This document shows, one piece after another, positions 33,042 through 42,415 of a stretch of DNA of 64,000 nt. Below the pieces are notes generated by a model. The model did no database searches, was not told the origin of the DNA, and saw only the letters and a program-made list of their open reading frames with translations. This DNA comes from Polaribacter tangerinus (GTDB lineage Bacteria; Bacteroidota; Bacteroidia; Flavobacteriales; Flavobacteriaceae). Numbering within the stretch: the first letter of the stretch is position 1; every line of letters begins with the position of its first letter. The stretch spans positions 1,612,001-1,676,000 of the forward strand of contig NZ_CP150668.1 in the NCBI RefSeq assembly GCF_038024095.1, read 5' to 3'. A program made the translations under genes and the position numbers.

Positions 33042-34859
33042 ATGAGAAATCTCCTATTACTATTCCTACTTTTTAGTCGTATATTTAGTATTCAATCTCA
33101 AGAAATTAAGTCAGTTCAAAAGTTAGATACGATACTTATAAAATCTACAAGAATAGCACTTCCTTTTAAAGAAAATGCTAGAACAATACAGCTTATTTCT
33201 TCTGAAGATATACAAAATAGTGCCGCTACTAATATAGTTGATGTATTGCAGCAAGTTGCGGGTGTAGACATTCGAAGAAGAGGAACAGGAGGCTCCCAAG
33301 CCGATTTGTATATAAGAGGTGGAGGTTTCGACCAAACATTGTTACTAGTAGATGGAATAAAAATGGACGATGCACAAACCGGTCATCATACTCTTAATGC
33401 TGCTTTGCCCTTAGAGGTTATAGAAAGAATAGAGATTATTAAAGGTCCGGCAGCCAGAGTTTTCGGTCAAAATGCGTTTACTGGTGCTATTAATATTGTT
33501 ACCAAAACTTCTTTTAAAAATAATAGTTCTCTTAATGTAGAGGGCGGTTCATTTGGTCAGTTAAATGCTTCGGCAACTATTGGTAAAGAGTATAAAAATA
33601 CTTCTGTTCTTGCTCATTTAGGTACTTTAACATCAGACGGTTACAGGAATAATACAGATTATAGAAATAACAATTATTTTATAAAAGCCATTTTTAATAA
33701 AAATAAACAACCAATTGAAGTTGTTGGTACTTTTTTTGATAAGAAATTTGGGGCGGAAAATTTTTATACTACAAACCCGGCGTGGAACGAGTATGAGGAA
33801 ACACAAAGTAGTTTGTTAGGTGTTTCTACAACTTTTAAAGGAAACGGTTTTAACGTAATGCCAAAGGTATATTGGCGAAGAGGACAAGATATTTTTTTAT
33901 TAAAACGAAATGATCCTAGTTTTTTTAGAAACCTACATATTACCAACAAAATTGGTTTCGAAACCAATGTTTCTTATACTTCTAAATTTGGTATTACAGG
34001 TTTTGGGGTAGATATTTCTCATTTTTCTATTCGTAGTAATAATCTTGGCGATAGAGAAAGAACTATGGCAAATGTGTTTTTAGAACATCGCTTTAAATTT
34101 GCTAACGGAAAAATTTCATTTACTCCAGGAGTAGCAATTTCTTATTTTTCGGATTTTAAGTGGAATGCTTTTCCTGGTATAGATGTTGGTGTAGAAATTT
34201 CGGACAATGTTAAAGCATACGGAAATATTGGTTATACCTTTAGAATACCAACTTTTACCGATTTGTATTACAGCGATCCTGCCACATCTGGAAATGCTAA
34301 TTTAACACCAGAAAGTGCTTTTGCTCAAGAATTAGGGGTAAAGTATCGTTATAATAACTTTACTGGGTTTTTATCATTTTTTAACAGAGATTCAGATAAT
34401 TTAATAGACTATATTAGACCAAATACGGGCATTAGTATTTTTACGGCACAAAATATTGCTACAGTAAATACAAAAGGGTTAGAACTTTCGGGCACTCAAT
34501 CATTTAAATTATTTAATTATAACCAGTCTTTTACTTTTGGTTATACCTATATTGATGATACTATTTTAGCACAAAACAAAGCATTGTCTAGGTATTCTTT
34601 AAATACGCTAAAACATCATTTTACGACTCGTTTTTCTACACAATTAGTAAAAAATGTACGTCAGAATATTATTTATAAGTACGCTCAAAGAAATATAGGA
34701 AACGATTATAATGTTTTAGATGCTTCTGTAATTATAAACGCCAATAAGTTTAATGTTACATTAACTGCTAGCAATATTTTTAACGAACAGTATATAGAAA
34801 CAGGTTTTGTACCTATGCCAGGAAGAAACTTTTTAGTAGGTTTGCGTTATCGACTATAG
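33042..34859 (+). CDS. TonB-dependent outer-membrane receptor (BtuB-like)
   Basis: An outer-membrane receptor of about 605 aa. The frame is open from 32937, but the upstream part reads as non-signal sequence and overlaps the regulator, whereas ATG 33042 gives a proper signal peptide (RNLLLLFLLFSRIFSIQSQ). The plug domain (about residues 30-160) has VDVLQQVAGVDIRRRG, DLYIRGGGFDQTLLLVDGI and GPAARVFGQNAFTGAINIVT, and the barrel ends in a canonical aromatic-basic strand (NFLVGLRYRL). It resembles vitamin- or cofactor-type receptors more than SusC. With a MocR regulator next door, a vitamin B6-, amino-acid- or amine-related substrate is possible, but this is inference. Confidence 0.88.
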   Translation: MRNLLLLFLLFSRIFSIQSQEIKSVQKLDTILIKSTRIALPFKENARTIQLISSEDIQNSAATNIVDVLQQVAGVDIRRRGTGGSQADLYIRGGGFDQTLLLVDGIKMDDAQTGHHTLNAALPLEVIERIEIIKGPAARVFGQNAFTGAINIVTKTSFKNNSSLNVEGGSFGQLNASATIGKEYKNTSVLAHLGTLTSDGYRNNTDYRNNNYFIKAIFNKNKQPIEVVGTFFDKKFGAENFYTTNPAWNEYEETQSSLLGVSTTFKGNGFNVMPKVYWRRGQDIFLLKRNDPSFFRNLHITNKIGFETNVSYTSKFGITGFGVDISHFSIRSNNLGDRERTMANVFLEHRFKFANGKISFTPGVAISYFSDFKWNAFPGIDVGVEISDNVKAYGNIGYTFRIPTFTDLYYSDPATSGNANLTPESAFAQELGVKYRYNNFTGFLSFFNRDSDNLIDYIRPNTGISIFTAQNIATVNTKGLELSGTQSFKLFNYNQSFTFGYTYIDDTILAQNKALSRYSLNTLKHHFTTRFSTQLVKNVRQNIIYKYAQRNIGNDYNVLDASVIINANKFNVTLTASNIFNEQYIETGFVPMPGRNFLVGLRYRL

Positions 34860-34884
34860 CTTTAGTAGTATAATACAAGCACAA

Positions 34885-34916
34885 AAAAAGTTCAGTCTTC
34901 TTAGACTGAACTTTTT
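34885..34916. terminator. bidirectional terminator between the TonB receptor gene and sdhB
   Basis: A perfect 14-bp inverted repeat (34885-34898 with 34903-34916) containing GTTCAGTCT/AGACTGAAC, with A- and T-runs. Confidence 0.9.
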
Positions 34917-34945
34917 AATTTTATATTATTTGTAATTGCTATTTC

Positions 34946-35686
34946 TTATATAGATGCTTTCATTAGCTCTCTATTCATTCTAGCAATATTATCTAAAGAA
35001 ATTCCTTTAGGACATTCTACTTCACAAGCACCAGTATTTGTACAGTTTCCAAAGCCTTCTAAATCCATTTGAGCTACCATATTTCTAACTCTATCTGCGG
35101 CTTCTACTTGCCCTTGTGGCAACAATGCATATTGAGATACTTTTGCACCCACAAATAACATTGCAGATGAATTTTTACAAGTTGCTACACAAGCTCCACA
35201 ACCAATACAAGTTGCAGCATCCATAGCGGTGTCTGCGTCTTTTTTAGGAATTGGAATTGAATTTGCATCTTGTGTATTACCAGATGTATTTACAGAAATA
35301 TATCCACCGGCATGTTGTATTCTATCAAATGCAGAACGGTCTACTACTAAATCTTTAATTACAGGAAAAGCAGTTGCTCTCCATGGTTCTATAGTAATGG
35401 TGTCTCCGTCTTTAAACATTCTCATGTGTAATTGGCATGTGGTTACGCCTCTATCTGGGCCGTGTGCTTCGCCATTAATATACATAGAACACATACCACA
35501 AATTCCTTCTCTACAATCATGATCGAAAGCAACTGGTTGTTCACCAGCATTTACCAACTGTTCGTTCAAAACATCCATCATTTCTAAAAAAGACATATGT
35601 TCAGAAATATCAGTCACTTTATAATCGACCATTTTACCTTTATCATTTGCATCCTTCTGACGCCAAATTTTAAGTGTTAAATTCAT
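34946..35686 (-). CDS. sdhB: succinate dehydrogenase/fumarate reductase iron-sulfur subunit
   Basis: A 246-aa electron-transfer subunit of complex II on the cytoplasmic face of the inner membrane. The [2Fe-2S] cysteines are in CREGICGMC and the following TC, and the [4Fe-4S]/[3Fe-4S] cysteines in [11 protein letters not shown] and [12 protein letters not shown]. It is the third gene of sdhCAB, separated from sdhA by a 71-bp hairpin-forming spacer. Confidence 0.95.
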   Translation of the reverse strand: MNLTLKIWRQKDANDKGKMVDYKVTDISEHMSFLEMMDVLNEQLVNAGEQPVAFDHDCREGICGMCSMYINGEAHGPDRGVTTCQLHMRMFKDGDTITIEPWRATAFPVIKDLVVDRSAFDRIQHAGGYISVNTSGNTQDANSIPIPKKDADTAMDAATCIGCGACVATCKNSSAMLFVGAKVSQYALLPQGQVEAADRVRNMVAQMDLEGFGNCTNTGACEVECPKGISLDNIARMNRELMKASI

Positions 35687-35695
35687 AATTTTTAT

Positions 35696-35752
35696 GCTTT
35701 TGGCTGTTAGCTTTTGGCTGTTAGAAATTACTAACGGCTAAAGGCTAAAAGC
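35696..35752. repeat. hairpin repeat in the sdhA-sdhB spacer
   Basis: CTTTTGGCTGTTAG occurs twice in tandem (35697-35710, 35711-35724) and is followed by an inverted, imperfect copy CTAACGGCTAAAGGCTAAAAGC (35731-35752, 22 bases read as two arms). The transcript can fold into a long hairpin between two operon genes. It may be a small mobile repeat, an RNA-processing site, or an expression attenuator. Confidence 0.65.
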
Positions 35753-35757
35753 ACATA

Positions 35758-37755
35758 TTATTTATAACTTCTTTCTTTAACTTCTATATTTTCGTATGCC
35801 AATTCTTCTTTGTGTAATACTGCGTCTTTTGGCTCACCTTTGTATTCCCATGCAGAAACAAACTGAAATTCTTTCATTCTTTTTGCTTCTCCTTCTTCTG
35901 TTTGATGTTCTTCTCTAAAGTGACCACCAGCAGATTCTTCTCTAACTAAAGCATCTTTGGCAAACAGTTCTCCTAATTCTAAGAAGTCTGCAACCCTACC
36001 TGCTTTTGCAAGTTGCTCATTATATTCTGTAGCTGAACCTGGTACATTTACATTTTGCCAGAAATCTTTTCTAAGTTCAGAAATTTCTTCTATGGCAGAT
36101 TTTAATCCTTCTTCATTTCTAGACATTCCACATTTATCCCACATTATTTTACCTAATTTTTTGTGGTAATAATCTACAGAATGTTTTCCTTTATTGTTGA
36201 TAAAGAACTCTATGCGTTCGGTAACTTCTTTTTCTGCAGCATCAAATTCTGGGGTGTCTGTAGGTATTTTTCCAGTACGAATGTCATCTGCTAGGTAATC
36301 TCCAATAGTATATGGTAGTACAAAATAACCATCTGCCAATCCTTGCATTAATGCCGAAGCACCTAATCTGTTAGCACCGTGGTCAGAGAAGTTGGCTTCT
36401 CCTATTGCGTAGCAACCAGGTATTGTAGTCATTAAATTGTAATCTACCCAAATACCACCCATCGTGTAGTGTACCGCCGGATAAATCATCATTGGAGTTT
36501 CATATGGATTTTCATCTACAATTTTTTCGTACATCTGAAATAAGTTTCCATATTTAGCACGAACAATCTCCTGACCTAATTCTTTTATTTTTGCTTCTGA
36601 AGGATTTGATATTCCTTGAATTTTTGCTTGTTCTTTTCCGTATCTCATAAAAGAAGATGCAAAGTCTAAATAGACTGCTTCACCTGTAGCATTTACACCA
36701 TAACCTGCGTCGCAACGTTCTTTTGCTGCTCTAGAAGCAACATCACGAGGTACGAGGTTACCAAAAGCAGGATATCTTCTTTCTAAATAATAATCTCTAT
36801 CCTCTTCTTTTATTTCTGTAGGTCTTAGTTTTCCTGCTCTTATGGCTTCAACATCTTTTAAATGTTTAGGAACCCAAATTCTACCATCGTTTCTTAAAGA
36901 CTCAGACATTAAAGTTAATTTCGATTGATAATCTCCTGAACGTGGTATACAAGTTGGGTGAATTTGTGTATAACAAGGGTTTGCGAAATAAGCTCCTTTT
37001 TTATGAACTTTCCAACTTGCTGTTACGTTAGAACCCATGGCATTTGTAGATAAGAAATATACATTACCATAACCACCAGAGGCAATAACAACTGCATGTG
37101 CAGAATGACGTTCTATTTCTCCGGTAACTAAATTTCTGGCAATAATTCCTCTTGCTTTACCGTCTACTATTACAACATCTAACATTTCATGACGGTTAAA
37201 CATTTCAATTTTACCACGAGCAATTTGACGGTTCATTGCAGAATATGCTCCTAATAATAATTGTTGACCTGTTTGTCCTTTTGCATAAAATGTTCTAGAT
37301 ACAAGTACACCACCAAAAGAACGGTTGTCTAATAAACCTCCGTAATCACGTGCAAAAGGAACGCCTTGTGCCACACATTGGTCTATAATATTTGCAGAAA
37401 CTTCTGCTAGTCTATATACGTTTGCTTCTCTAGACCTATAGTCTCCACCTTTTACAGTATCATAAAATAATCTATAGGTAGAATCTCCATCTCCTTGATA
37501 ATTCTTTGCCGCATTAATTCCTCCCTGAGCAGCAATAGAGTGCGCTCTTCTTGGAGAATCTTGATAAGCAAATGCTTTTACATTGTAGCCTAACTCTGCT
37601 AAAGTAGCAGAAGCAGAACCACCTGCAAGGCCTGTTCCAACAACAATTACATCTATATGACGCTTATTTGCTGGGTTTACCAAGTTAATTTGATTTTTAT
37701 AAGTTGTCCATTTATCTTTTAACGGACCTTGAGGTACTTTTGAATCTAAAGCCAT
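35758..37755 (-). CDS. sdhA: succinate dehydrogenase/fumarate reductase flavoprotein subunit
   Basis: A 665-aa catalytic flavoprotein. FAD-binding [17 protein letters not shown] lies near residue 42, the FAD-linking His in [15 protein letters not shown], and the substrate-site motifs [44 protein letters not shown] and [18 protein letters not shown] follow. It is the B-type (Wolinella/Bacteroidota) form. It oxidises succinate to fumarate and passes electrons to SdhB. It is 12 bp from sdhC. Confidence 0.96.
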   Translation of the reverse strand: MALDSKVPQGPLKDKWTTYKNQINLVNPANKRHIDVIVVGTGLAGGSASATLAELGYNVKAFAYQDSPRRAHSIAAQGGINAAKNYQGDGDSTYRLFYDTVKGGDYRSREANVYRLAEVSANIIDQCVAQGVPFARDYGGLLDNRSFGGVLVSRTFYAKGQTGQQLLLGAYSAMNRQIARGKIEMFNRHEMLDVVIVDGKARGIIARNLVTGEIERHSAHAVVIASGGYGNVYFLSTNAMGSNVTASWKVHKKGAYFANPCYTQIHPTCIPRSGDYQSKLTLMSESLRNDGRIWVPKHLKDVEAIRAGKLRPTEIKEEDRDYYLERRYPAFGNLVPRDVASRAAKERCDAGYGVNATGEAVYLDFASSFMRYGKEQAKIQGISNPSEAKIKELGQEIVRAKYGNLFQMYEKIVDENPYETPMMIYPAVHYTMGGIWVDYNLMTTIPGCYAIGEANFSDHGANRLGASALMQGLADGYFVLPYTIGDYLADDIRTGKIPTDTPEFDAAEKEVTERIEFFINNKGKHSVDYYHKKLGKIMWDKCGMSRNEEGLKSAIEEISELRKDFWQNVNVPGSATEYNEQLAKAGRVADFLELGELFAKDALVREESAGGHFREEHQTEEGEAKRMKEFQFVSAWEYKGEPKDAVLHKEELAYENIEVKERSYK

Positions 37756-37767
37756 AATAATATAAGA

Positions 37768-38442
37768 TTAATGGTTAAGGTGATGAAATAAAGCAATGAA
37801 TATAAATCCTAAAGGAACTATAATGGCGTATGCTTTACCAACGTTTTCTAATTTTTTTCTTAACGATGCTGCTCCAACAGATTGAAATGCAGAGGTAAAA
37901 CCATGTGCTAAATGTAAGCCTAAGAATACAAATGCTACTACATATGCTGCCACTCTTGCAGGATGTAGAAATTTATGCACCAATTCTTCGTGGTATCTGT
38001 AACCTTCTACACCTGGCATAGTACCAGACCAATCTCCTTGAATAAATTTTGTATTGATTTCTGGAAACCAAAAATCTATAAAGTGTAACACAATAAATGC
38101 TAAGATAGTTATACCGCTTAAAACCATGTTTCTACTAAACCAGGTAGAGTTGGCAGCACCATTATTTTTAGCATATTTTGCACCGTTCGATTTTCTATTT
38201 TTAATATCTAAAATAAAACCCATTACAAAATGAAAAACAACCGCAAAAATTAAAATTGGTTGTAAAGCAAATTGAACTACTGGGTTTGTTCCCATAAAAT
38301 GAGAGACTTCGTTAAAAGTATCTGGACTAATAACCGATAAAATATTTATTGCTAAATGCTGAAGCAAAAAGAACATTAGGAAAAAAGCAGATAACGCCAT
38401 TGCTACTTTTCTTCCAATCGAAGATTTAAAAAATCCACTCAT
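37768..38442 (-). CDS. sdhC: succinate dehydrogenase cytochrome b558 subunit
   Basis: A 224-aa integral membrane anchor with five transmembrane helices and several helix-associated His residues (QHLAIN, FHFVMG, LHFIDFW, LHLAHGF) suited to bind two b haems. One subunit replacing SdhC plus SdhD is the rule for this complex II type. It reduces menaquinone with electrons from SdhB. It is the first gene of sdhCAB, behind a near-perfect promoter. Confidence 0.93.
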   Translation of the reverse strand: MSGFFKSSIGRKVAMALSAFFLMFFLLQHLAINILSVISPDTFNEVSHFMGTNPVVQFALQPILIFAVVFHFVMGFILDIKNRKSNGAKYAKNNGAANSTWFSRNMVLSGITILAFIVLHFIDFWFPEINTKFIQGDWSGTMPGVEGYRYHEELVHKFLHPARVAAYVVAFVFLGLHLAHGFTSAFQSVGAASLRKKLENVGKAYAIIVPLGFIFIALFHHLNH

Positions 38443-38469
38443 TGTATTTTTATATTAAAATTATAACAA

Positions 38470-38477
38470 CAAAAATA
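38470..38477 (-). promoter_or_regulatory. promoter of sdhCAB
   Basis: On the minus strand -33 TTTG (38498-38501) and -7 TATTTTTG (38470-38477) are separated by 20 bp, 27 bp before the ATG. Confidence 0.7.
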
Positions 38478-38560
38478 AGGCTAAACTAAATGCATAACAA
38501 AGTTTTTAAAGTTTTTTATAAAATATTTAGAATTATTTTAAATAGTTACTTCATAAACTA

Positions 38561-38594
38561 AAAAAAGCCCGAAAACTTAGTTTCGAGCTTTTTA
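38561..38594. terminator. terminator downstream of the small lipoprotein gene
   Basis: AAAAAGCCCGAAAA pairs with TTTCGAGCTTTTT with one mismatch; T-run at the 3' side of each strand. Confidence 0.7.
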
Positions 38595-38611
38595 GTTATG
38601 CTTTAATTTTA

Positions 38612-38851
38612 TTAGTCGCAATAATTTTCATAGGCAGCAGTTGCTTCTAACACATCATCGAATTTTTCTCCATTCAATTCCCACCAGGCGTTTCCTGATG
38701 CGTCTGCACAAGCTTTGTAAGAATAGGGTGTTTTATTACAGTCTAATCCTACATCTTTACAAATTACAGATTCTTCTGAGCTTTCGTTAGTCGTACAATT
38801 AAATAGAATAATTGATGTAAGTAATAAAGTTATTTTTAATATTGATTTCAT
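38612..38851 (-). CDS. small lipoprotein of unknown function
   Basis: A 79-aa protein starting at ATG 38851 with a lipoprotein signal (KITLLLTSIILFNC, lipobox Cys about residue 19). The mature part has six Cys in total with patterns CKDVGLDC and YKACADASG, and a conserved-looking WWELNGEKFDDVLEATAAYENYC tail. A longer frame starts at 38884 inside the preceding gene and is less likely. I do not recognise the family. It is co-oriented and 14 bp from the outer-membrane protein gene, so they likely form an operon. Confidence 0.65.
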   Translation of the reverse strand: MKSILKITLLLTSIILFNCTTNESSEESVICKDVGLDCNKTPYSYKACADASGNAWWELNGEKFDDVLEATAAYENYCD

Positions 38852-38865
38852 GTTTAATTTTTTTA

Positions 38866-39420
38866 TTAAATTTCTGTTCTCCAAATAAAGCCTAAATTAA
38901 AGCCAAAACCACCGTTAAAAGAGGTTAAAAGCTCAGCAGACACCCCATATTTTTTAGATTTAGATATAAAATATCTTGCTTCAAAACCTATTAGTGCATC
39001 AAGATTAAAGTCTGCTTTCATTTCGGCGCTTTCCTCAAATCCTTGTGAATCAAATGTTTTTGTTTCGTACAATGATACACCCACGTATGGTTTTACGTTC
39101 GGAAAAATTGAAAATTGATTGTCTACTTGAAATTCATACCCAAAAACGTAAGCTAAGCGTAGGTTTATTATATCTGATATTGGAAACACGTTCATTCCAA
39201 ATTCTAAACCATGTGCTAAGTTTTCGTGAAGTTTTCCGTTACTGCTAAATGGCGATACTTTTTTGTAAGCAATATTAAATTGCTCAAGGCCTTCATCACT
39301 AGAAGTAAAGCCTTTTAGGTCTACAAAAACATTTTGATACTCGTAATGTTTTTTATCATTTTCCTGAGAGAATACCATCACAGAAAAAAGAAATACATAC
39401 ATAAATAATAGTTTTTTCAT
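38866..39420 (-). CDS. outer-membrane beta-barrel protein of unknown function
   Basis: A 184-aa exported protein with a signal peptide (KKLLFMYVFLFSVMVFSQ) and a body of alternating amphipathic strands (LEFGMNVFPI, LRLAYVFGYEF, KPYVGVSLYET, ALIGFEARYFI) ending in a typical barrel closure, FGFNLGFIWRTEI. This fits a small 8-strand OmpX/OmpA-like barrel. Its function is unknown. It is first of a two-gene run with the small lipoprotein. Confidence 0.65.
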   Translation of the reverse strand: MKKLLFMYVFLFSVMVFSQENDKKHYEYQNVFVDLKGFTSSDEGLEQFNIAYKKVSPFSSNGKLHENLAHGLEFGMNVFPISDIINLRLAYVFGYEFQVDNQFSIFPNVKPYVGVSLYETKTFDSQGFEESAEMKADFNLDALIGFEARYFISKSKKYGVSAELLTSFNGGFGFNLGFIWRTEI

Positions 39421-39462
39421 TGAATTTTAATGTTAGGATTAATTTAACACAAACCAACAAAA

Positions 39463-39508
39463 AACTTAAGTTAATCCACAATTTTTGTCACAACTAACTT
39501 AAAGTTGT
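39463..39508. promoter_or_regulatory. palindromes upstream of the outer-membrane protein gene
   Basis: Two symmetric sites, AACTTAAGTT (39463-39472, perfect) and ACAACT-N7-AGTTGT (39490-39508), lie between the barrel gene and the LytTR gene. Both have an AACTTAA core. They are candidate regulator sites, possibly for the neighbouring LytTR protein. Confidence 0.35.
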
Positions 39509-39541
39509 ACACAACAAACAGGCTTTTAATTGAAAAAAATA

Positions 39542-41110
39542 CTACACCTTAGAAATTATTTTTTTTAGATTTTCTTTATAAGCTCTAGAGAGGTTTATTA
39601 TGGTTCCATTATGAAGCATTATTTTTGTTGAGTTTACTATTTTTATTTTAAAAACATTTACAATGTAAGATTTATGAACTCGCACAAAGTTACCTTCTGG
39701 CAAAGTATCTACTAGCTTTGTTAAAGAGTTTCTGTCTATTTCAGGCTTTTTTTTATCCTCTAAATAATACTCTACATAATGGCCGTCTGCTTTAATAAAT
39801 ACAATTTCTTTGCTATTAATTATAGCTTTGCTTTTTAAATGTATAAGTACCTCATTTGTGTTTGTTGCTTTTTGCTTATTGTATGAGTTAATTTTAACTT
39901 GTAGGCTATTAAACTCTTCTCGTAAAGCATCGTTTTTTTTAATAATATTTCGAAGAATAGAAAACAGGGCAATAGATAAAATAAGTACTTCTAAACCAAC
40001 TCCTATAAGTACAGGGTTTATAGAGAACCAATAATGAGGTATAACATTTATTTGAATACCTATATAAATTATAAAACTCACAACTACGAAGAAAATAGAA
40101 ATTATAAAAAGTTTTACCCTTTTTGCTTCTACTTCTCTTACTTTAAAAACTACGATAAATAAGCAGCTTATTAATATTAGGTAAGAGGTTCTAAAAAAGT
40201 AAGTTAACGCAATATTGTACTTGTAAAAAAGTTCTTTGTTGTAAATATATATGATAATAAATAGTAAAAATATAAACTTTAAGTTATTGAATATAAGGTA
40301 AATGAATTTTGAATATTTTTTTATCTTTAAAAATAGAACAAGAAAATTTATTGCAGATATGATTAAAATAGTTACTAAAAAGTACCTAGCATCATTGGTA
40401 ATATTTGTATTGTTTGGGTATATATATTGAAAAGAAAACCCAAGGGTTGTAAATAAATATAACCATAAACTTAAAACATAGAGCGCATAATAAAAAAATA
40501 TTTTTTTTCTTAAAAAAGCACTTAAAAGCATAGAACAAATTGCTATAAATAAGATAAAACTAAAGTATATTAAGTAAAAAATATTTTCTTTTTTCTCATT
40601 AATTTTAAAACCTTTTTTGTTCCAAAGCCAAATAGGAATTAACATTATAGATCTTCTATTATCAATCATTAAATAATAGCTAGTATTTCTTTGGGTATTT
40701 TTTAGAGGAAAAGTAAAACGTCTGTTTATATGAGATCGTTCGTAAAAAGTGTGAGATTTATCTCCTCCAAACCCAATTTTTTGAAATGTATTATCGGCTT
40801 TTTTCTCGTAAAGAACAAGGTCGTTTATAAATGGATTATTAATCTCTATAATCTTATCTTCTGTTTTCTTAGACCAATCTATGTTAAATTTTATCCATAA
40901 AAAATTATCAGAAATAGGATAGGTAGAGCTGCTTGTTTTTAAGGCTATTTTATTATTAATTACCAAACTATCTATTTGGTTAACAGTTATTTTTTTTTCT
41001 GTTAAGTAACTTTTAGCGCTAAGTAGTAGATTTTCTTTTTTTGATGATAATTGTGCAGAGAAAAAAAACGATTTTAAAAGTACAGCTATTAATAGCAAGT
41101 AAGGAAACAT
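39542..41110 (-). CDS. membrane-tethered LytTR transcriptional regulator with 7TM sensor (7TMR-DISM type)
   Basis: A 522-aa protein with a signal peptide, an extracytoplasmic beta-rich domain (residues 25-175; FLWIKFNIDWSKKTEDKII and DDRRSIM-like strands fit 7TMR-DISM extracellular domain 2), seven hydrophobic helices (about 180-390), a short coiled segment (KNDALREEFNSLQVKINSYN) and a C-terminal LytTR DNA-binding domain (about 415-522; FIKADGHYVEYYL, RVHKSYIVN, INLSRAYKENL). It should sense an envelope signal and act directly at DNA from the membrane, without a histidine kinase. Its target may include the adjacent small envelope genes (inference). Confidence 0.85.
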   Translation of the reverse strand: MFPYLLLIAVLLKSFFFSAQLSSKKENLLLSAKSYLTEKKITVNQIDSLVINNKIALKTSSSTYPISDNFLWIKFNIDWSKKTEDKIIEINNPFINDLVLYEKKADNTFQKIGFGGDKSHTFYERSHINRRFTFPLKNTQRNTSYYLMIDNRRSIMLIPIWLWNKKGFKINEKKENIFYLIYFSFILFIAICSMLLSAFLRKKIFFYYALYVLSLWLYLFTTLGFSFQYIYPNNTNITNDARYFLVTILIISAINFLVLFLKIKKYSKFIYLIFNNLKFIFLLFIIIYIYNKELFYKYNIALTYFFRTSYLILISCLFIVVFKVREVEAKRVKLFIISIFFVVVSFIIYIGIQINVIPHYWFSINPVLIGVGLEVLILSIALFSILRNIIKKNDALREEFNSLQVKINSYNKQKATNTNEVLIHLKSKAIINSKEIVFIKADGHYVEYYLEDKKKPEIDRNSLTKLVDTLPEGNFVRVHKSYIVNVFKIKIVNSTKIMLHNGTIINLSRAYKENLKKIISKV

Positions 41111-41172
41111 AAAAATTATTTAAAAACGTAAAAAGGTTTAATTTTAAGTGAATGCTTTTTAAATATTAGTGT

Positions 41173-42219
41173 TTATTTCATTTTTTTTATAAAACTACCT
41201 TCAGAATATAGGTATTCATTTACAACCTTGCCATTTTTATCATAAGTGGTGTACATACCATCTAATTGTCCGTTTTTATACTCTTGTTTACTTACTTTTT
41301 TACCATCTAAATTATATCTAAAAATATAACCATTTCCGTTTACAAGTGTTCCTTTGGCTAACTCTTTTCCTGTTTCAGAAAATAACTGGTTTATATTTTG
41401 GAGCTTTCCATTATTATATTCTTGTTCTACCCAAAGTTGGCCGTTATTGTACCATTGATAGTACTTTCCGTGAAGCTTATTTGATACATAATTTTTTTCA
41501 GTATTCTTTTTACCATCTTTAAAGTACGAATAATGCAGGCCTGTTTTTTCTGATAACCATTTGTCTTTTGTTGTAAATTTTGTATTTAATTCACCAGAAA
41601 TCCATCTTATTTGCACAAGATATTCATTGTCTATATAATCTGTATACTGAACGTATTTGGCGCCAAAAGAATTGGTATAGTTCCATTTTTCATCGTAATA
41701 TATTTTAACATTACCAATGGCTTTTATCATATGATATATATAATTGGCAGTTGTTTCTGCATTTGCAACACCGTCTACAAAACCAGATTTATAATTTATT
41801 ATTTTGTTGTTTACAATTAAATAGATTTGTGGTGCACTATTGATGTTTAATTTTTTCATGTAATTTCCTTCAGGGTCTTTGTAAATATCGAAATACCACT
41901 CTCGGTCGATGACAAATTTTTTAATTTCATCTGCATTTTTACCAGTATCTAAATTAAGAGCAACAAACTTTAAATTGTACTTTTCTTTTAAATCTTCATA
42001 GTAGTTATTGTTAAATTTATCTAACGTATTTACGCATGGCGAGCACCACCTTTTTGCCCAAGTAAATAACACAATAGGGTTGTCTTTTTTTTGTTTTAAT
42101 ACACTTAGTAATGGTATTTCTAAATCATTAATTGTTTGAATTTCGATGTCTTTTAGTTCGTTTTGTGAAGTTGAAAGTTGTGAAATAAAGAATATTGAAA
42201 TAAATATGAATTTTTTCAT
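41173..42219 (-). CDS. thioredoxin/TlpA-like domain fused to MORN-type repeats
   Basis: A 348-aa exported protein (signal peptide ISIFFISQLSTSQ). The first part (about 20-150) is a TlpA-type thioredoxin fold with a CxxC redox motif in KRWCSPCVNTL and a cis-Pro region SAPQIYLIV. The second part (about 205-348) holds four or five MORN/YwqK-like repeats (LHGKYYQWYNNGQLW, KLQNINQLFSETGKEL, QLDGMYTTYDKNGKVV). It should be a periplasmic oxidoreductase with a protein- or surface-binding tail; the partner is unknown. The fusion is uncommon. Confidence 0.75.
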   Translation of the reverse strand: MKKFIFISIFFISQLSTSQNELKDIEIQTINDLEIPLLSVLKQKKDNPIVLFTWAKRWCSPCVNTLDKFNNNYYEDLKEKYNLKFVALNLDTGKNADEIKKFVIDREWYFDIYKDPEGNYMKKLNINSAPQIYLIVNNKIINYKSGFVDGVANAETTANYIYHMIKAIGNVKIYYDEKWNYTNSFGAKYVQYTDYIDNEYLVQIRWISGELNTKFTTKDKWLSEKTGLHYSYFKDGKKNTEKNYVSNKLHGKYYQWYNNGQLWVEQEYNNGKLQNINQLFSETGKELAKGTLVNGNGYIFRYNLDGKKVSKQEYKNGQLDGMYTTYDKNGKVVNEYLYSEGSFIKKMK

Positions 42220-42415
42220 AATGAAGTGTCTAGGATATGTTTTTGGTTAATTAAGTAATATTTAGGATTGGTAATTTATAAAAAATAAATGAATTACTAT
42301 AAAGTTTTCATTTTAGCTATTTGATTTTGAAAGTTTTAATATTATAAATAATTGACTTTCTTTTAATACAGTATCAGTAAAAATAAGTTTTGAAATAAAA
42401 TGGCAACTTATTTAT

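Noticed and set aside
40250..40330. Very AT-rich stretch as a possible replication origin or AT island
   Set aside because: It codes for the hydrophobic helices of the LytTR sensor; composition is explained by Phe/Ile/Leu codons, and no DnaA-box cluster was seen.
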